DNA of 64,000 nucleotides, from NCBI RefSeq assembly GCF_011492965.1, contig NZ_CP045121.1, positions 1,984,001 through 2,048,000 of the forward strand, in the 5' to 3' direction. The notes beneath the pieces are model-generated. The model was not told where the DNA came from. It did not search any database and saw only the letters and a program-made list of their open reading frames with translations. A program made the position numbers and the translations under genes. Shown piece after piece: positions 36,462-44,766 of the stretch. The stretch's first letter is position 1, and each line of letters begins with the position of its first letter. This DNA comes from Rubrobacter marinus (GTDB lineage Bacteria; Actinomycetota; Rubrobacteria; Rubrobacterales; Rubrobacteraceae).

Positions 36462-38251
36462 ATGAGAATCTCGCAGCGGAGCATAGAGACGGTGAGGGAG
36501 ACGGCCAACATCGTCGAGGTAGCCTCCGAGTTCACCGCGCTCCGCCGCGCCGGCGCCCGATTCACCGGCCTCTGCCCCTACCCGGACCACAACGAGAAGT
36601 CCCCCTCCTTCGGCGTCTCCCCCGAGAAGGGCTTCTTCCACTGCTTCGGCTGCGGCAAGGGGGGCGACGCCATCAAGCTCGTTATGGAGCTGAAGAACCT
36701 GCCCTTCGCCGAGGCCGTCTCTCACCTCGGGGAGCGGTTCGGGATCGAGCTCGAGTTCGAGGGCCGCTCCCCCGAAGAGGAGCGCGCCGCCAAGACCCGC
36801 ACCGCCCGCCGCCGCTCCGCCTACAGGGCCCTCGCCGCCGCCGCCGCCTACTACCACAAGTACCTCCTGAAGGCTTCCGTCGCCGAAGAAGCTCGCCGTT
36901 ACCTCAAGGGGCGCGGGATGGAGCCATCTACTATCGAAGAATTTCGTTTGGGGTACGCTCCGCCGCGGGGATCTGGCGGTTTCTCGGCGGCGGCGCGCAA
37001 GGTCGGGCTGGACCGCAGCGCCCTGGATGCGGCCGGTCTGCTCTCCCCCCGCGGGGGCGAGCGGTTCGTGGACAGGGTGACGTTCCCGATCTCCGACCTG
37101 CGCGGCCGCATCGTCGGCTTCGGCGCCCGCACCCTCGGGACGCGAAGCCGAAGTACCTGAACTCCCCGGAGACGGAGCTCTTCAACAAGCGCTCCCTGCT
37201 CTACGGCCTGCCCCAGGCCGCGGCGGCGATGCGGCAGGAGAAGTCCGCCCTCGTCGTCGAGGGCTACACCGACGTCCTGATGCTCAGCCAGGTCGGGATA
37301 AAGAACGCCGTCGCCACCCTCGGCACGGCGATGACCGAGGGGCACCTGAAGTCCTTGAGCAGCTACGCCGACACGATCCACCTGCTCTTCGACCCCGACG
37401 AGGCGGGGGAGAAGGCGCTGAGGAGGGTCGAGGAGATGGTCCGCAATAGCGCAGACCTGAAGGTGGACGTATACGTTCTGCGCCTCTCCGAAGACCCGGC
37501 GGATTGGCTGCTCGAGCACCCCGCAGAGGAGTTCAAAGAGCTCCTCTCCAACTCCGTGCCCGCCCTGGAATACGTTGTCCGTTTGATGGCCGAGTGCATG
37601 CGCGGCGCGAGCCCGGCGGAACGGTCCCGGTCGCTGTCGGAGCTCAGGGAGATGGTGGCCGCCATAAAGGACCCGGTGTTTCGCAACGAGGCGATCCGCG
37701 TCGTATCGGAGTCCTTGCGGGTTGACGCCAGATCCCTGAGCTCCGTCCCCAAACCGGAGGAGAACGGCGGTGGGGAGCGTGCGACGCGCCGCCGCACACG
37801 AAACCCTCTAATGGAAGCGGGGCGCGAGGTGCTCGCTCACGCGTTCGCCCGTCCTGGTTCGGCCGCCCGCGCGATGACGGAAGGCGTAGAAGCCCCCGGT
37901 ATCCTCGATGCTCCCTTCGTCCTCAAGCTCAAGGACTTTGCCGACGAGACGCAGGCGCACATCTACGCGCTGCTCCTGGAACACGCGGGCGAGCCGCCGA
38001 GCGCGTTGCTCTCCGACGAGCGAACCCGGCCGATGATGGACGAGGTAAGCGCCCTGCAGGCGGCGGGGGAGAGGCTCCCCGATCCCTCGGAGGCCTCCCT
38101 GCGCGCCGCCTGGTTCAGGCTCGGCGCCCTCAGCCGCGAGAGGTCCAAGGCCCGCACCGACGACTTCGACGAGAAGTTCCGCCTGCACACGGAGGCCAAA
38201 CGCCTCGAGAGGGCGGCCGTCGAGGCGAGCAACCTGACCCTGGAGTCTTGA
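36462..38251 (+). CDS. dnaG: DNA primase (one frameshift)
   Basis: DnaG makes RNA primers at the replication fork. The N-terminal CHC2 zinc domain is CPYPDHNEKSPSFGVS followed by FHCFGCGKGGD; the Toprim domain shows VVEGYTDVLMLSQVG and LLFDPDEAGEKA; the C-terminal helicase-binding part is divergent. One G is lost at 37137-37139, and repair gives the expected GFGARTLGDAKPKYLNSPET. The ATG at 36462 is chosen over upstream ones because of the TAGAAT box seven bases before it. About 596 residues when repaired. A tRNA promoter overlaps its end. Confidence 0.95.
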
Positions 38252-38276
38252 AGCCGAGGGGTCCGGAACGTATAAT
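38248..38276 (+). promoter_or_regulatory. Sigma-70 promoter of the tRNA pair
   Basis: TTGAAG at 38248-38253 and TATAAT at 38271-38276 are 17 bases apart. Transcription would start near 38283, six bases before tRNA-Asn. The -35 overlaps the dnaG stop codon. Confidence 0.85.
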
Positions 38277-38288
38277 CTTCGAGGTTAT

Positions 38289-38360
38289 TGCCCTGTAGCT
38301 CAATGGCAGAGCATCCGACTGTTAATCGGAGGGTTGTAGGTTCGAGTCCTACCAGGGCAG
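38289..38360 (+). tRNA. tRNA-Asn (GTT anticodon)
   Basis: A 72-base cloverleaf. Acceptor TGCCCTG pairs with CAGGGCA and the discriminator is G. The D arm is GCTC/GAGC, the anticodon stem TCCGA/TCGGA closes CTGTTAA with anticodon GTT, and the T arm GTAGG-TTCGAGT-CCTAC is regular. CCA is not encoded. The second tRNA follows after 17 bases, probably on the same transcript. Confidence 0.96.
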
Positions 38361-38377
38361 CTCACCGCCCACTCCTT

Positions 38378-38451
38378 GGGCCCATAGCTCAGTTGGTTAG
38401 AGCATCCGACTCATAATCGGACGGTCCCAGGTTCGAGTCCTGGTGGGCCCA
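38378..38451 (+). tRNA. tRNA with CAT anticodon (elongator Met or Ile2)
   Basis: A 74-base cloverleaf. Acceptor GGGCCCA pairs with TGGGCCC, discriminator A. The anticodon stem TCCGA/TCGGA closes CTCATAA, so the anticodon is CAT. It lacks the three G-C pairs next to the loop that mark initiator tRNA, so it is elongator Met or the lysidine-modified Ile tRNA that reads ATA; sequence alone does not settle this by eye. Its anticodon stem is identical to that of the upstream tRNA-Asn. Confidence 0.93.
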
Positions 38452-38660
38452 CCTCATCGCCTGGATCCACACCAGCGAACGCCCTCTCCGGTCGCCGCGC
38501 AAGCACCCCTTCAAGCACAATTTTCCGCTTACCCAAGATGTAGTACCAACTCCATTTCTCCACCCATATGTGCGACCTCCACGCGCCAGCGGCCTCCGCT
38601 TGACCCGTGCGAACCGACGGGGCGACCCGTCTCGGGCTTGCAACCAACATAGGGGGTCCA

Positions 38661-38681
38661 TTACCCTGGGGGGGAGGGTAA
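38661..38681. repeat. Small hairpin TTACCCT / AGGGTAA with an all-G loop
   Basis: TTACCCT at 38661-38667 and AGGGTAA at 38675-38681 are exact inverted copies around seven Gs, followed by an A-rich stretch. It could end the tRNA transcript or be an operator; there is no T-run after it on the plus strand, so a standard terminator is unlikely. Confidence 0.4.
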
Positions 38682-38736
38682 AAGAGGCGAAAAAGCGGGG
38701 TTTCACGGCCAGAGCCCCGGAAAGAGCCTCATCGGA

Positions 38737-38765
38737 TTGCAGGTTTTGCAGGGGTATGCCAGAAT
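38737..38765 (+). promoter_or_regulatory. Candidate promoter of the mraZ division cluster
   Basis: TTGCAG at 38737-38742 and CAGAAT at 38760-38765 are 17 bases apart, and the -10 has a TG extension at 38757-38758. The start would be near 38772, immediately before the first GTGGG repeat. Confidence 0.6.
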
Positions 38766-38775
38766 TCCCAGCGTT

Positions 38776-38800
38776 GTGGGTCAAAGTGGGACGTAGTGGG
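38776..38800 (+). promoter_or_regulatory. Three MraZ-type operator repeats (GTGGG every 10 bases)
   Basis: GTGGG occurs at 38776-38780, 38786-38790 and 38796-38800, that is TGGGN with five-base spacers. This is the arrangement to which E. coli MraZ binds to repress its own dcw promoter. The repeats lie between the predicted -10 and the mraZ start, and the last overlaps the ribosome site GGGAGGA (38798-38804), so binding could block transcription, translation or both. Confidence 0.78.
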
Positions 38801-38811
38801 AGGACGAGACC

Positions 38812-39252
38812 CTGGCCCTTCTGGGAGAGTACGAGCACACCCTAGATGAGAAAGGGCGGTTGACTCTCCCCTCCCGACTCCGCTCTTACTTCGAGGGCGG
38901 CATCGTAATCACCAAGGGGGTTGATCGTTGTTTGTTCGCGTTCCCGCCGGACGAGTGGGCGGCTTTCAAGGCGAACATAAAGGCCAACGCGGACCTGTCG
39001 GCCAAGGGGCGCCAGCTGTCGAGAATGTTCTTCTCGATGGCGTTCGAGGCTACCCTGGATCGCCAGGGGCGGGTCCTGCTGCCCACGAAGCTGGCCCAGT
39101 ACGCCGGCCTCTCGCAATCGGTTACCCTCGCCGGAGTGGATGACCGGTTGGAGATATGGGACACCGAGGAGTGGAACCGGTACCTGTCGACCGCAGACGA
39201 GTCTTTCGCGGAGATCGTCGAGGAGTTCGCGGGAAGGGACTTCGGGGTTTGA
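38812..39252 (+). CDS. mraZ: Transcriptional regulator MraZ (predicted CTG start)
   Basis: MraZ is an AbrB-like DNA-binding protein that controls the division cluster. Two copies of its fold show in LGEYEHTLDEKGRLTLPSRLRSYF and ATLDRQGRVLLPTKLAQYAGL. The conserved LGEYEHTLD block lies upstream of the first ordinary start, TTG at 38860. The frame is closed by TAG at 38794, and the only fitting start is CTG at 38812, eight bases after GGGAGGA; it gives 146 residues beginning MALLGEYEH, the normal size. A base error at the start is the alternative. The stop overlaps rsmH as TGATG. Confidence 0.9.
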   Translation: MALLGEYEHTLDEKGRLTLPSRLRSYFEGGIVITKGVDRCLFAFPPDEWAAFKANIKANADLSAKGRQLSRMFFSMAFEATLDRQGRVLLPTKLAQYAGLSQSVTLAGVDDRLEIWDTEEWNRYLSTADESFAEIVEEFAGRDFGV

Positions 39253-40182
39253 TGGCCGCCGGACATTATCCCGTGATGCTAGAAGAGGCGATCGAGGCGC
39301 TCGCCCCCGGGGGGACGAGACGATCGTGGACGCCACCTTCGGCGGCGGGGGGCACTCCCGAGGGGTGTTGGAGAAGCTCGGGCCGGGGGCCGACTAATAG
39401 CCATCGATCGAGATCCCGAGGCCGCCGACAGGGCGGCCGAACTGCGTGAGGACCCGCGCTTCTCTTTCAGGGCGGGCGCCTACGACGAGGTCCTGGAGGG
39501 GCTCGTCGAGGAGGGCGTCGAGGCGGACGGCGTCCTCTTCGATCTCGGGCTCTCGAGCTTCCAGATCGACGAGGCGGAGCGGGGCTTCAGCTACGTGCAG
39601 GAGGGCCCTCTCGATATGCGCATGGACCCGACCTCCGGCCGATCCGCGGCGGAGTTTCTCAACGCCGCCGAGCCCGCGGAGGTCTCGGACGTCCTCGTTC
39701 GTTACGGGGACGTGCCGCGCGGGGAGGCCCGCCGGATCGCCCGGGAGATCTCGAAGCGTCGCCCGCTCGCGACGACGGTGGAGCTTGCGGCGGCCGTGCG
39801 CTCGGCGGTCGGCTGGAAGGAGCGGGGCGGCAACCCGGCGAAGAGGGTCTTCCAGGCGGTGCGCGTGTTCGTGAACGACGAGCTCGGCGGTCTGGAGCGC
39901 GCGCTCGACGCCGCGGAGAAGCTCTTGCGGCCGGGCGGGCGGCTCGTGGCGATCACGTTCCACTCTGGCGAGGACCGCATGGTGAAACGCTTTATAAAGG
40001 ACCGGGAGGGGCGGTGCGTCTGCCCGCCGGAGCTTCCGGTGTGCGCGTGCGGGGCGGAGCCAACCCTGCGCCGGGGTCCCGTGCGCAAGCCCTCGCCGCA
40101 GGAGGTCGCCGAGAACCCCCGCAGCGGCTCCGCCCGCCTGCGCCTCGCCACCCGCACGAACGAGCCGGTCGGGGACCGGTAG
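39252..40182 (+). CDS. rsmH: 16S rRNA m4C1402 methyltransferase RsmH (two frameshifts)
   Basis: RsmH adds the N4 methyl to C1402 of 16S rRNA. AGHYPVMLEEAIEAL at the start, VDATFGGGGHSRGVLEKLG as SAM motif I, DGVLFDLGLSSFQID and ERGFSYVQEGPLDMRMDP are typical. One G is lost at 39309-39314 and one at 39385-39389; repaired, the product is about 310 residues. As read, the frame ends at a TAA TAG pair near 39396. ATG start shares one base with the mraZ stop, and the stop TAG overlaps the ftsL GTG. Confidence 0.94.
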
Positions 40183-40613
40183 TGGCCGCCCCGCAGCGCA
40201 GACGGGACTACGGGATATCGCCGGTCGAGGCGCCCCCAAGAGGCCTGCCGGGCGGGGCCCCCCGGCAGGCCGCGCGCTCCGGGGGGCAGGCGGCGCGCAG
40301 GCGGCGGGCCTTCCTGGTGCTCGTGGTCGTTCCGGTGGTGCTGATGCTGGGGAGCGTCTACGTCCACACGGCGGCGGCCGGGCTCCAGGGGGAGGCGGCG
40401 GCCCTCCAGGAGGAGAAGGCGCGGGCCGAGGCCGAGGCCGAGCGCCTCGAGGTCAAGGTCACGGAGCTCTCCGAGCCGGGGAGGGTTCGAAGCTTAGCCG
40501 AGGGGGATCTCGGGATGAGAGATCCGGCCGGCGGTGACCTGAAGACCTACAGCGGGAGCGAGGGGGAGGAAAGGGCGAGTGAAGGGGAGGAAGAGAAGGG
40601 GAGCGGAGGTTGA
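40182..40613 (+). CDS. ftsL: FtsL-like cell division protein
   Basis: FtsL is a small bitopic protein that activates FtsW and FtsI at the septum. The 143 residues hold a basic cytoplasmic tail of about 46, one transmembrane helix (AFLVLVVVPVVLMLGSVYV), a coiled coil rich in Ala, Glu and Leu, and the late ARxxLGMRxP-like motif seen as RSLAEGDLGMRDP. A Gly/Glu/Ser-rich tail of about 30 residues follows. The identity rests on position between rsmH and ftsI and this layout, since FtsL sequence is poorly conserved. GTG start. Confidence 0.85.
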   Translation: MAAPQRRRDYGISPVEAPPRGLPGGAPRQAARSGGQAARRRRAFLVLVVVPVVLMLGSVYVHTAAAGLQGEAAALQEEKARAEAEAERLEVKVTELSEPGRVRSLAEGDLGMRDPAGGDLKTYSGSEGEERASEGEEEKGSGG

Positions 40614-42393
40614 CGCCCGGTACCGCCGGGGGCGAGGGGGCGACCCTCGGGAGACCGGCGGGCGTACGAGCGGCGGCGAAGTCGTGGAGCTCGCCGGCAG
40701 GGGGCGGCGCGGCCGATCGAGCGGGACGAAGCCTGCCGCCGGCGATCGGGCAAGGGCGGTCGGGCGCGGCAGGGTCCGGCTCGCGGTCGGCGTCGTCGCC
40801 GTGGTCTGCCTCTCCCTCGGGGGGCGAGCGGTGCAGCTGAGCGTAGCGGGGGAGGGGGACGCCGGTCTGTTCACCACGGAGCACCGCCGCGTCGCCGCCT
40901 TCGAGGATCGGGCCGAGCGCGGCGCCATCCTCAGCGCGGACGGCCGGCAGCTCGCGACGAGCCTCGAGGCCTCCAAGATCGTCGCGACGCCGTACCAGGT
41001 CGAGGACCCGCGCGCGGCGGCCGAGGCGCTGGCCGGGGTGCTCGACGAAGAGGTCGCCGGGGTCGAGGAGAAGCTCACGAGGAGGGACGAAGGGGGCGCC
41101 CTGAGCGGGTACAGCGTCGTCGCCTCCGGGGTGGAGCCGGAGAAGTCGCGCGAGATCCTGGACCTCGCGCTGCCGGGCGTCTCGGTCGCGCCGGACGCCG
41201 AGCGGGTCTACCCGAACGGCGCCCTCGCGAGCCAGACCCTCGGCCACCTCGGGGCGGACATGGCCTACGGCGGGGTGGAGGCCAGCCACGAGGAGGCGCT
41301 GAAGAGCGGCGACGACGTGGAGCTCACGCTCGATACGGCGGTGCAGAAGGAGCTCGAGGGGACGCTCATCGAGACCGTAAAGGAGCACGAGGCGAAGAGC
41401 GCCGTAGGTATCGTGATGCGCGTGGACGACGGCGCGGTCGTGGGCATGGCGAACGTCCCCGGCTACGACAACAACGAGTTTGGGGAGGCGTCGGGGGAGG
41501 CACAACGCAACCGTGCCCTCACCGACCCGTACGAGCCCGGCTCGACCTTCAAGGCCTTCACGATGGCCGCGGCGATAGAGGAAGGAGCGGTGACGGAGAG
41601 CAGCGCTTTCGTCATCCCCGACCACATGGCGGTCGCCGACAGGATCATCAACGACTCCGAGCCGCACGAGACCCTCACCCTCGACACCGGCGATATCCTC
41701 GCGCGTTCGAGCAACGTGGGCACGGTCCAGGTCGCCCAGGCCCTCGGCGGCGAGAAGCTCGCCGAGTACATCGACCGCTTCGGCTTCGGGAAGGCCACCG
41801 GCGTGGACCTTTGGGGCGAGGACGTGGGGATCGTGCCGCCCTACGAGGAGTGGAGCGGCTCCTCCATCGGCAACATCCCCATCGGGCAGGGCCTGACCGT
41901 GACCCCCATGCAACTCGCCGCGGGCTACGCCGCCATCGCAAACGGGGGCCTCGCCGTGACGCCGTACGTGGCGGAGGGGTCGGAGCCAGAGGACGCCGGG
42001 CGCCGGGTGATAAGCGAGAACACCTCGTCTATAGTACGCGGGATGCTCCAGGGCGTGGTCGACGGCGAGGAGGGGACGGGCGAGCTCGCCCGGATACCCG
42101 GTTACAGCGTCGCCGGGAAGACCGGCACCGCGGAGAAGGTCGACCCCGAGACCGGGCTCTACGGCGGGGGCTTCTTCACCTCCTTCGTGGGCTTCGCCCC
42201 GGCCCAGGATCCCGAGTACCTGACCCTCGTCCTCGTGGACGACCCCCAGACGACCTACTGGGGCGAGGTGGTCGCCGCCCCCGCCTTCCAGAAGGTTATG
42301 AGCTTCACCCTCAGCTACATGAACGTCCCCCCGGACCGCAAGGACGCGGCCGGACCGGCGACGAACCAGTACGCGGCGGGAGGTAGCCGGTGA
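40579..42393 (+). CDS. ftsI: Penicillin-binding protein FtsI/PBP3 (septal transpeptidase)
   Basis: FtsI cross-links peptidoglycan at the septum. The 604-residue class B PBP has an Arg/Gly-rich cytoplasmic tail of about 65, one transmembrane helix (LAVGVVAVVCLSLGG), the dimerisation domain starting RAERGAILSADGRQLATS, and the transpeptidase domain with Ser322-x-x-Lys325 in EPGSTFKAF, SSN at 377-379 and KTGTA at 514-518. No PASTA repeats follow. The GTG start at 40579 lies inside ftsL; no other start fits. The stop overlaps murF as GTGA. Confidence 0.95.
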   Translation: MKGRKRRGAEVDARYRRGRGGDPRETGGRTSGGEVVELAGRGRRGRSSGTKPAAGDRARAVGRGRVRLAVGVVAVVCLSLGGRAVQLSVAGEGDAGLFTTEHRRVAAFEDRAERGAILSADGRQLATSLEASKIVATPYQVEDPRAAAEALAGVLDEEVAGVEEKLTRRDEGGALSGYSVVASGVEPEKSREILDLALPGVSVAPDAERVYPNGALASQTLGHLGADMAYGGVEASHEEALKSGDDVELTLDTAVQKELEGTLIETVKEHEAKSAVGIVMRVDDGAVVGMANVPGYDNNEFGEASGEAQRNRALTDPYEPGSTFKAFTMAAAIEEGAVTESSAFVIPDHMAVADRIINDSEPHETLTLDTGDILARSSNVGTVQVAQALGGEKLAEYIDRFGFGKATGVDLWGEDVGIVPPYEEWSGSSIGNIPIGQGLTVTPMQLAAGYAAIANGGLAVTPYVAEGSEPEDAGRRVISENTSSIVRGMLQGVVDGEEGTGELARIPGYSVAGKTGTAEKVDPETGLYGGGFFTSFVGFAPAQDPEYLTLVLVDDPQTTYWGEVVAAPAFQKVMSFTLSYMNVPPDRKDAAGPATNQYAAGGSR

Positions 42394-43778
42394 GGCCCGT
42401 CTCCCTCGAGAGAGCGGCGGAGGCGATGGCCGGGACGCTCCACGACGTCGCAAACGGGAGGGCCGAGGCGCCGGTCTGCGGGGCGGCGGTCGACTCCCGG
42501 GCGGTGCGCGAGGGCCACCTGTTCTTCGCGATGAGGGGGCAGGTGGACGGGGCGGACTTCGCGCCCGAGGCGATGCTGAGGGGGGCGACGGCGGTGGTCT
42601 GCGACCGGCCGCTCTCCGTACCCACGGTCGTGGTGAACGACGTACAGGCCGCTCTCGGGGAGCTCGCGCGGTGGAGCCTGGCGCGCGAGGGTGCGCCCAC
42701 GGTCGTCGGGATAACCGGGAGCGTGGGCAAGACGACGGTGAAGGACGCCCTCGCGGCGATCCTGCGCTCCACGGGCAGGCGCATCGCGGCGACGGAGGGG
42801 AACTACAACAACGAGATCGGGCTGCCCCTCACGGTGCTCGCCGCCGACGAGAAGGCGGAGGTGCTCGTGCTGGAGATGGGCGCGACGCACCCGGGGGACA
42901 TCGCCCACCTCTCCAGGATCGCCCCGCCCGAGGTGGGCATCCTGACCGCCGTCTCCCCGGTCCACCTGGATTCTTTCGGCAGCCTCGAAGCCCTCGCCGC
43001 CACGAAGGGCGAGCTGGCGATGTCCCTCGGCGAGGGGCCCGAGAGCGTCCTGGTTTGTCCGATCGACGCGCCCGCGGCCGCGACGGGGCCGGGACGGGAG
43101 ATAGGGCGGCGCATCACTTTCGGGCGTAAGCCTGAGGCGGACCTTTACGCCTCAGGGGTCGCCGAGCAAGACGGCGGTCTTTCCTTTACCCTGCACATGA
43201 GGGACCAGGGACGTGAGATCGAGGTCAAGGCCCCGGTCTTCGGGACGCACCTCGTGGAGCCGCTCCTGGCGGCGATCGGGGGCGGACTGGCGCTCGGGCT
43301 GGAGCCCGAGGAGTGCGCCCGCGGCCTCACGCGCCTCAGGCGAACGGGCCTCCGGGGCGAGGTGTACAAGCTCCGGGAGGACATCATCGTCTACGACGAC
43401 TCCTACAACGCGTCGCCGGCAGCGGTCGCGGCCGTGCTACGGTACGGGGCCGAGGGGGCTCGGCGGCAGGACCGCCGGCTCGTCGCCGTGCTCGGCGGGA
43501 TGTTCGAGCTCGGCGGCGCAGCCCGCGAGTACCACCGGGAGGCGGGAAGGCTCGCGGCCGAGGTCGGGGTGGACCTGCTTGTCTGCGTCGGGGACGAGGC
43601 CCGCTGGTACGCGGAGGCCTTCCCGAAGGAGTCCCTCTTCTACGAGAGCGCCGAGGCCGCGGCCGCGGGGCTCGAGAGGGTACTCAAAGAGGGCGACTAC
43701 GTCGTCGTAAAAGGTTCGCGAGGGGTCGGGCTCGACCGTCTGACCCGCAAGTTGAAGGAGAGATTAGCTCTTGTTTAG
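42390..43778 (+). CDS. murF: UDP-N-acetylmuramoyl-tripeptide--D-alanyl-D-alanine ligase
   Basis: MurF adds D-Ala-D-Ala to complete the muropeptide. The 462 residues show the P-loop GITGSVGKTT at 107-116, ATEGNYNNEIGLPLTVL, which is specific to MurF, LEMGATHPGDI, and YDDSYNASPAAVAAVL. GTG start overlapping ftsI. MurE, the preceding ligase that adds the third residue, is normally encoded between ftsI and murF and is not here. The last eight bases overlap mraY. Confidence 0.96.
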   Translation: MRPVSLERAAEAMAGTLHDVANGRAEAPVCGAAVDSRAVREGHLFFAMRGQVDGADFAPEAMLRGATAVVCDRPLSVPTVVVNDVQAALGELARWSLAREGAPTVVGITGSVGKTTVKDALAAILRSTGRRIAATEGNYNNEIGLPLTVLAADEKAEVLVLEMGATHPGDIAHLSRIAPPEVGILTAVSPVHLDSFGSLEALAATKGELAMSLGEGPESVLVCPIDAPAAATGPGREIGRRITFGRKPEADLYASGVAEQDGGLSFTLHMRDQGREIEVKAPVFGTHLVEPLLAAIGGGLALGLEPEECARGLTRLRRTGLRGEVYKLREDIIVYDDSYNASPAAVAAVLRYGAEGARRQDRRLVAVLGGMFELGGAAREYHREAGRLAAEVGVDLLVCVGDEARWYAEAFPKESLFYESAEAAAAGLERVLKEGDYVVVKGSRGVGLDRLTRKLKERLALV

Positions 43779-44766
43779 CGTTGTCCTGGCGGCGGGGATC
43801 GCCTTTCTGGTGACCCTCGCGTCCGGGTCGAAGTTTATAGAGTTCCTCAGGAACAAGAAGTTCGGGCAGTTCGTGCGCGAGGAGGGGCCGCAGACGCACC
43901 TCATCAAGCAGGGGACGCCGACGATGGGCGGGGTCGTGATTCTGCTCGGTCTCGCCGCGGCGCTCGTGGTCGTAGCACGGCCTAACTTCGCGACGCTTAC
44001 CGTGCTGCTGCTCGTCTCGGCGGTCGCGGCGATAGGGCTGTACGACGACTGGCAGAAAATCTCCAACCGGCGCAACGAGGGGTTGAGCGCGCGCTACAAG
44101 GCGCTGCTCCTGATGCTCGCGGTCGTCGTGGCGGACATCATGGCGCTGCGCTACGTGGGCGTGACGCAGAACGTGATCCTGCCCGGGCTCGACCGGAACC
44201 TCGTGCTCGGGCCAGGGGTGATAGGGGTGGCGCTGTTCAGCGTGCTCGTGCTGCTCGTGATAGTCGGGGCGACGAACGCCGTCAACCTCACCGACGGGCT
44301 CGACGGGCTCGCGGCGGGGGCAGGGGCGATAGCGCTGCTCGCGTACACGGCGATCGCGTTTCTGGAGCGCCAGTACGACCTCGCCGTGGTCTGCGGGGCG
44401 ATGGTCGGGGCCATCATCGGGTTCCTGTGGTTCAACTCGCACCCTGCAGAGGTTTTCATGGGGGACACGGGGTCGCTCGCCATCGGCGGCGTGCTCGCCG
44501 TGGCGGCCGTCCTGACGAAGACCGAGATGCTGCTGCCGGTTATAGGCGGGATCTTCGTCATAGAGACGCTCTCCGTGATGATCCAGGTCGTCTTCTTCAA
44601 GCTCACCGGCAGGCGCGTCTTCAAGATGGCCCCGATCCACCACCACTTCGAGTTTCTGGGGTGGCAGGAGAACAAGGTCGTGGTGCGCTTCTGGATCATC
44701 CAGGCCGTCTTCGCCTCCGCCGGTTTCGTCCTCTACTACTTCACCCTCTACAACGACTCCGTATGA
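43771..44766 (+). CDS. mraY: Phospho-N-acetylmuramoyl-pentapeptide transferase
   Basis: MraY moves the pentapeptide phospho-sugar to undecaprenyl phosphate, making lipid I. The 331-residue membrane enzyme has about ten helices, QGTPTMGG, GLYDDWQK with the Asp pair, NAVNLTDGLDGLA, FMGDTGSLAIGG and MAPIHHHFE, all catalytic or substrate-site motifs. TTG start inside the end of murF. The stop overlaps murD as ATGA. The gene is intact. Confidence 0.97.
   Translation: MFSVVLAAGIAFLVTLASGSKFIEFLRNKKFGQFVREEGPQTHLIKQGTPTMGGVVILLGLAAALVVVARPNFATLTVLLLVSAVAAIGLYDDWQKISNRRNEGLSARYKALLLMLAVVVADIMALRYVGVTQNVILPGLDRNLVLGPGVIGVALFSVLVLLVIVGATNAVNLTDGLDGLAAGAGAIALLAYTAIAFLERQYDLAVVCGAMVGAIIGFLWFNSHPAEVFMGDTGSLAIGGVLAVAAVLTKTEMLLPVIGGIFVIETLSVMIQVVFFKLTGRRVFKMAPIHHHFEFLGWQENKVVVRFWIIQAVFASAGFVLYYFTLYNDSV

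Larger units (their letters stand above)
38452..38811. other. 360-base non-coding stretch between the tRNAs and mraZ
   Basis: No convincing gene on either strand. Minus-strand frames here read through the antisense of the tRNA and give the well-known spurious peptide HQDSNLGPS. The first 200 bases are less GC-rich than the surroundings and show nothing I recognise. At 38661-38681 is a 7-bp hairpin, and from 38737 come the mraZ promoter and repeats. Confidence 0.7.

Noticed and set aside
38389..38838. Minus-strand frame over the tRNAs ending HQDSNLGPSDYESDALTN
   Set aside because: This is the familiar spurious translation of antisense tRNA, not a protein.
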